Shown here piece after piece: positions 63,517 through 64,000 of a stretch of DNA of 64,000 bases. Position 1 is the stretch's first letter. Each line of letters begins with the position of its first letter. Source of the DNA: Mycteria americana (lineage: Eukaryota > Chordata > Aves > Ciconiiformes > Ciconiidae); the NCBI RefSeq assembly GCF_035582795.1, contig NC_134373.1:14468001-14532000 (forward strand), given 5' to 3'. The notes under the pieces are model-generated. The model made no database searches. It was not told the origin of the DNA and saw nothing but the letters and a program-made list of their open reading frames with translations. Both the position numbers and the translations under genes were made by a program.

Positions 63517-64000
63517 CTGGAGAGGAATACAAAAAGTGAATCCAAGGAGAGACATACAAAAGCCAGTTCAGAGGGAACAAGGAAATTTACCTTGGAGTGT
63601 TAAGGCATGTGTTTATGTGGGCAGGGAGACTAGACAGCTCAGTGGGACTTTAACATTTTACTCCGTTGGTAGCAACTAAAATTTGCTACAAGACTGAAAT
63701 ATTTAATGCACATTTACAGGCTGGCTGCAATGAAAACACTCTGATACCACCACAGTGTACCACCTGCCAGGGAAGATTTGGAGGCTCCTTGAAATTCATG
63801 GCAAACACAAATACTGACTGTTAAGTGACTAACTCCTAACATTGCTGCCTAGAGCTGATGCTTGTTCCTGCAGTGATTTAGAGGTATAGTTATATAAGCA
63901 GCAATTTTCTGCTCACAAAAATAAATGCCAGTTGAAAGTCAATGACTTAATATTTTTACAAACCAGGTTTTTATTTTTACATATGTCTTGATGACAACAA
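63517..64000 (-). other. CPO: CPO intron running off the window edge
   Basis: The next upstream CPO exon should encode the conserved Asn-Arg substrate-binding motif and end with the first base of a Gly codon. I looked for it to the end of the window and did not see it, so this 484 bp is taken as intron. Confidence 0.6.

Overview
The window reads as nuclear DNA of a vertebrate, most likely a bird. It has split genes with GT/AG introns, low gene density, short CpG-rich patches, and two fragments ending in the CR1 LINE tail typical of birds and related reptiles. Faded older amniote repeats are also present. Turtle or crocodilian origin cannot be excluded from sequence alone. There is no bacterial, plasmid or viral gene organisation.

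Two protein-coding genes are supported, both incomplete, arranged tail to tail. On the + strand is the 3' half of KLF7 (Krueppel-like factor 7). It comprises the end of the intron before the zinc-finger exon (1-13741), a 124-bp zinc-finger exon (13742-13865), a 6.9-kb intron, and the last exon. The last exon carries the final 17 codons, a stop at 20809-20811, and a roughly 8.1-kb 3' UTR ending at an AATAAA at 28946. On the - strand is the 3' end of CPO (carboxypeptidase O). Three coding exons (63314-63516, 62270-62354, 60777-61045) join in frame and end in a hydrophobic GPI-signal-like tail, with an AATAAA about 100 bp past the stop. The KLF7/CPO neighbourhood and tail-to-tail order match what I recall of the human 2q33 region.

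The 31.7 kb between the two polyadenylation signals (about 28970-60670) holds no recognisable gene. Its one distinctive patch is a CpG-rich island at about 33.2-33.6 kb, within 1.1 kb of which lie three good YY1-type motifs. This is a candidate unannotated promoter or regulatory element. A second CpG-rich patch (4.7-5.3 kb) lies in the upstream KLF7 intron with a perfect RFX X-box motif, and is a candidate alternative promoter or enhancer.

Other content is simple repeats, faded SINE/LINE relics, perfect short inverted repeats, several G-quadruplex-capable tracts, and 3' UTR motifs (Pumilio sites, a miR-130/301-type site, an RNA G-quadruplex candidate and an inverted pair of CR1 fragments). 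I found no convincing new multi-gene system. The best leads are the two CpG-rich patches, the short perfect hairpins and the 3' UTR architecture.
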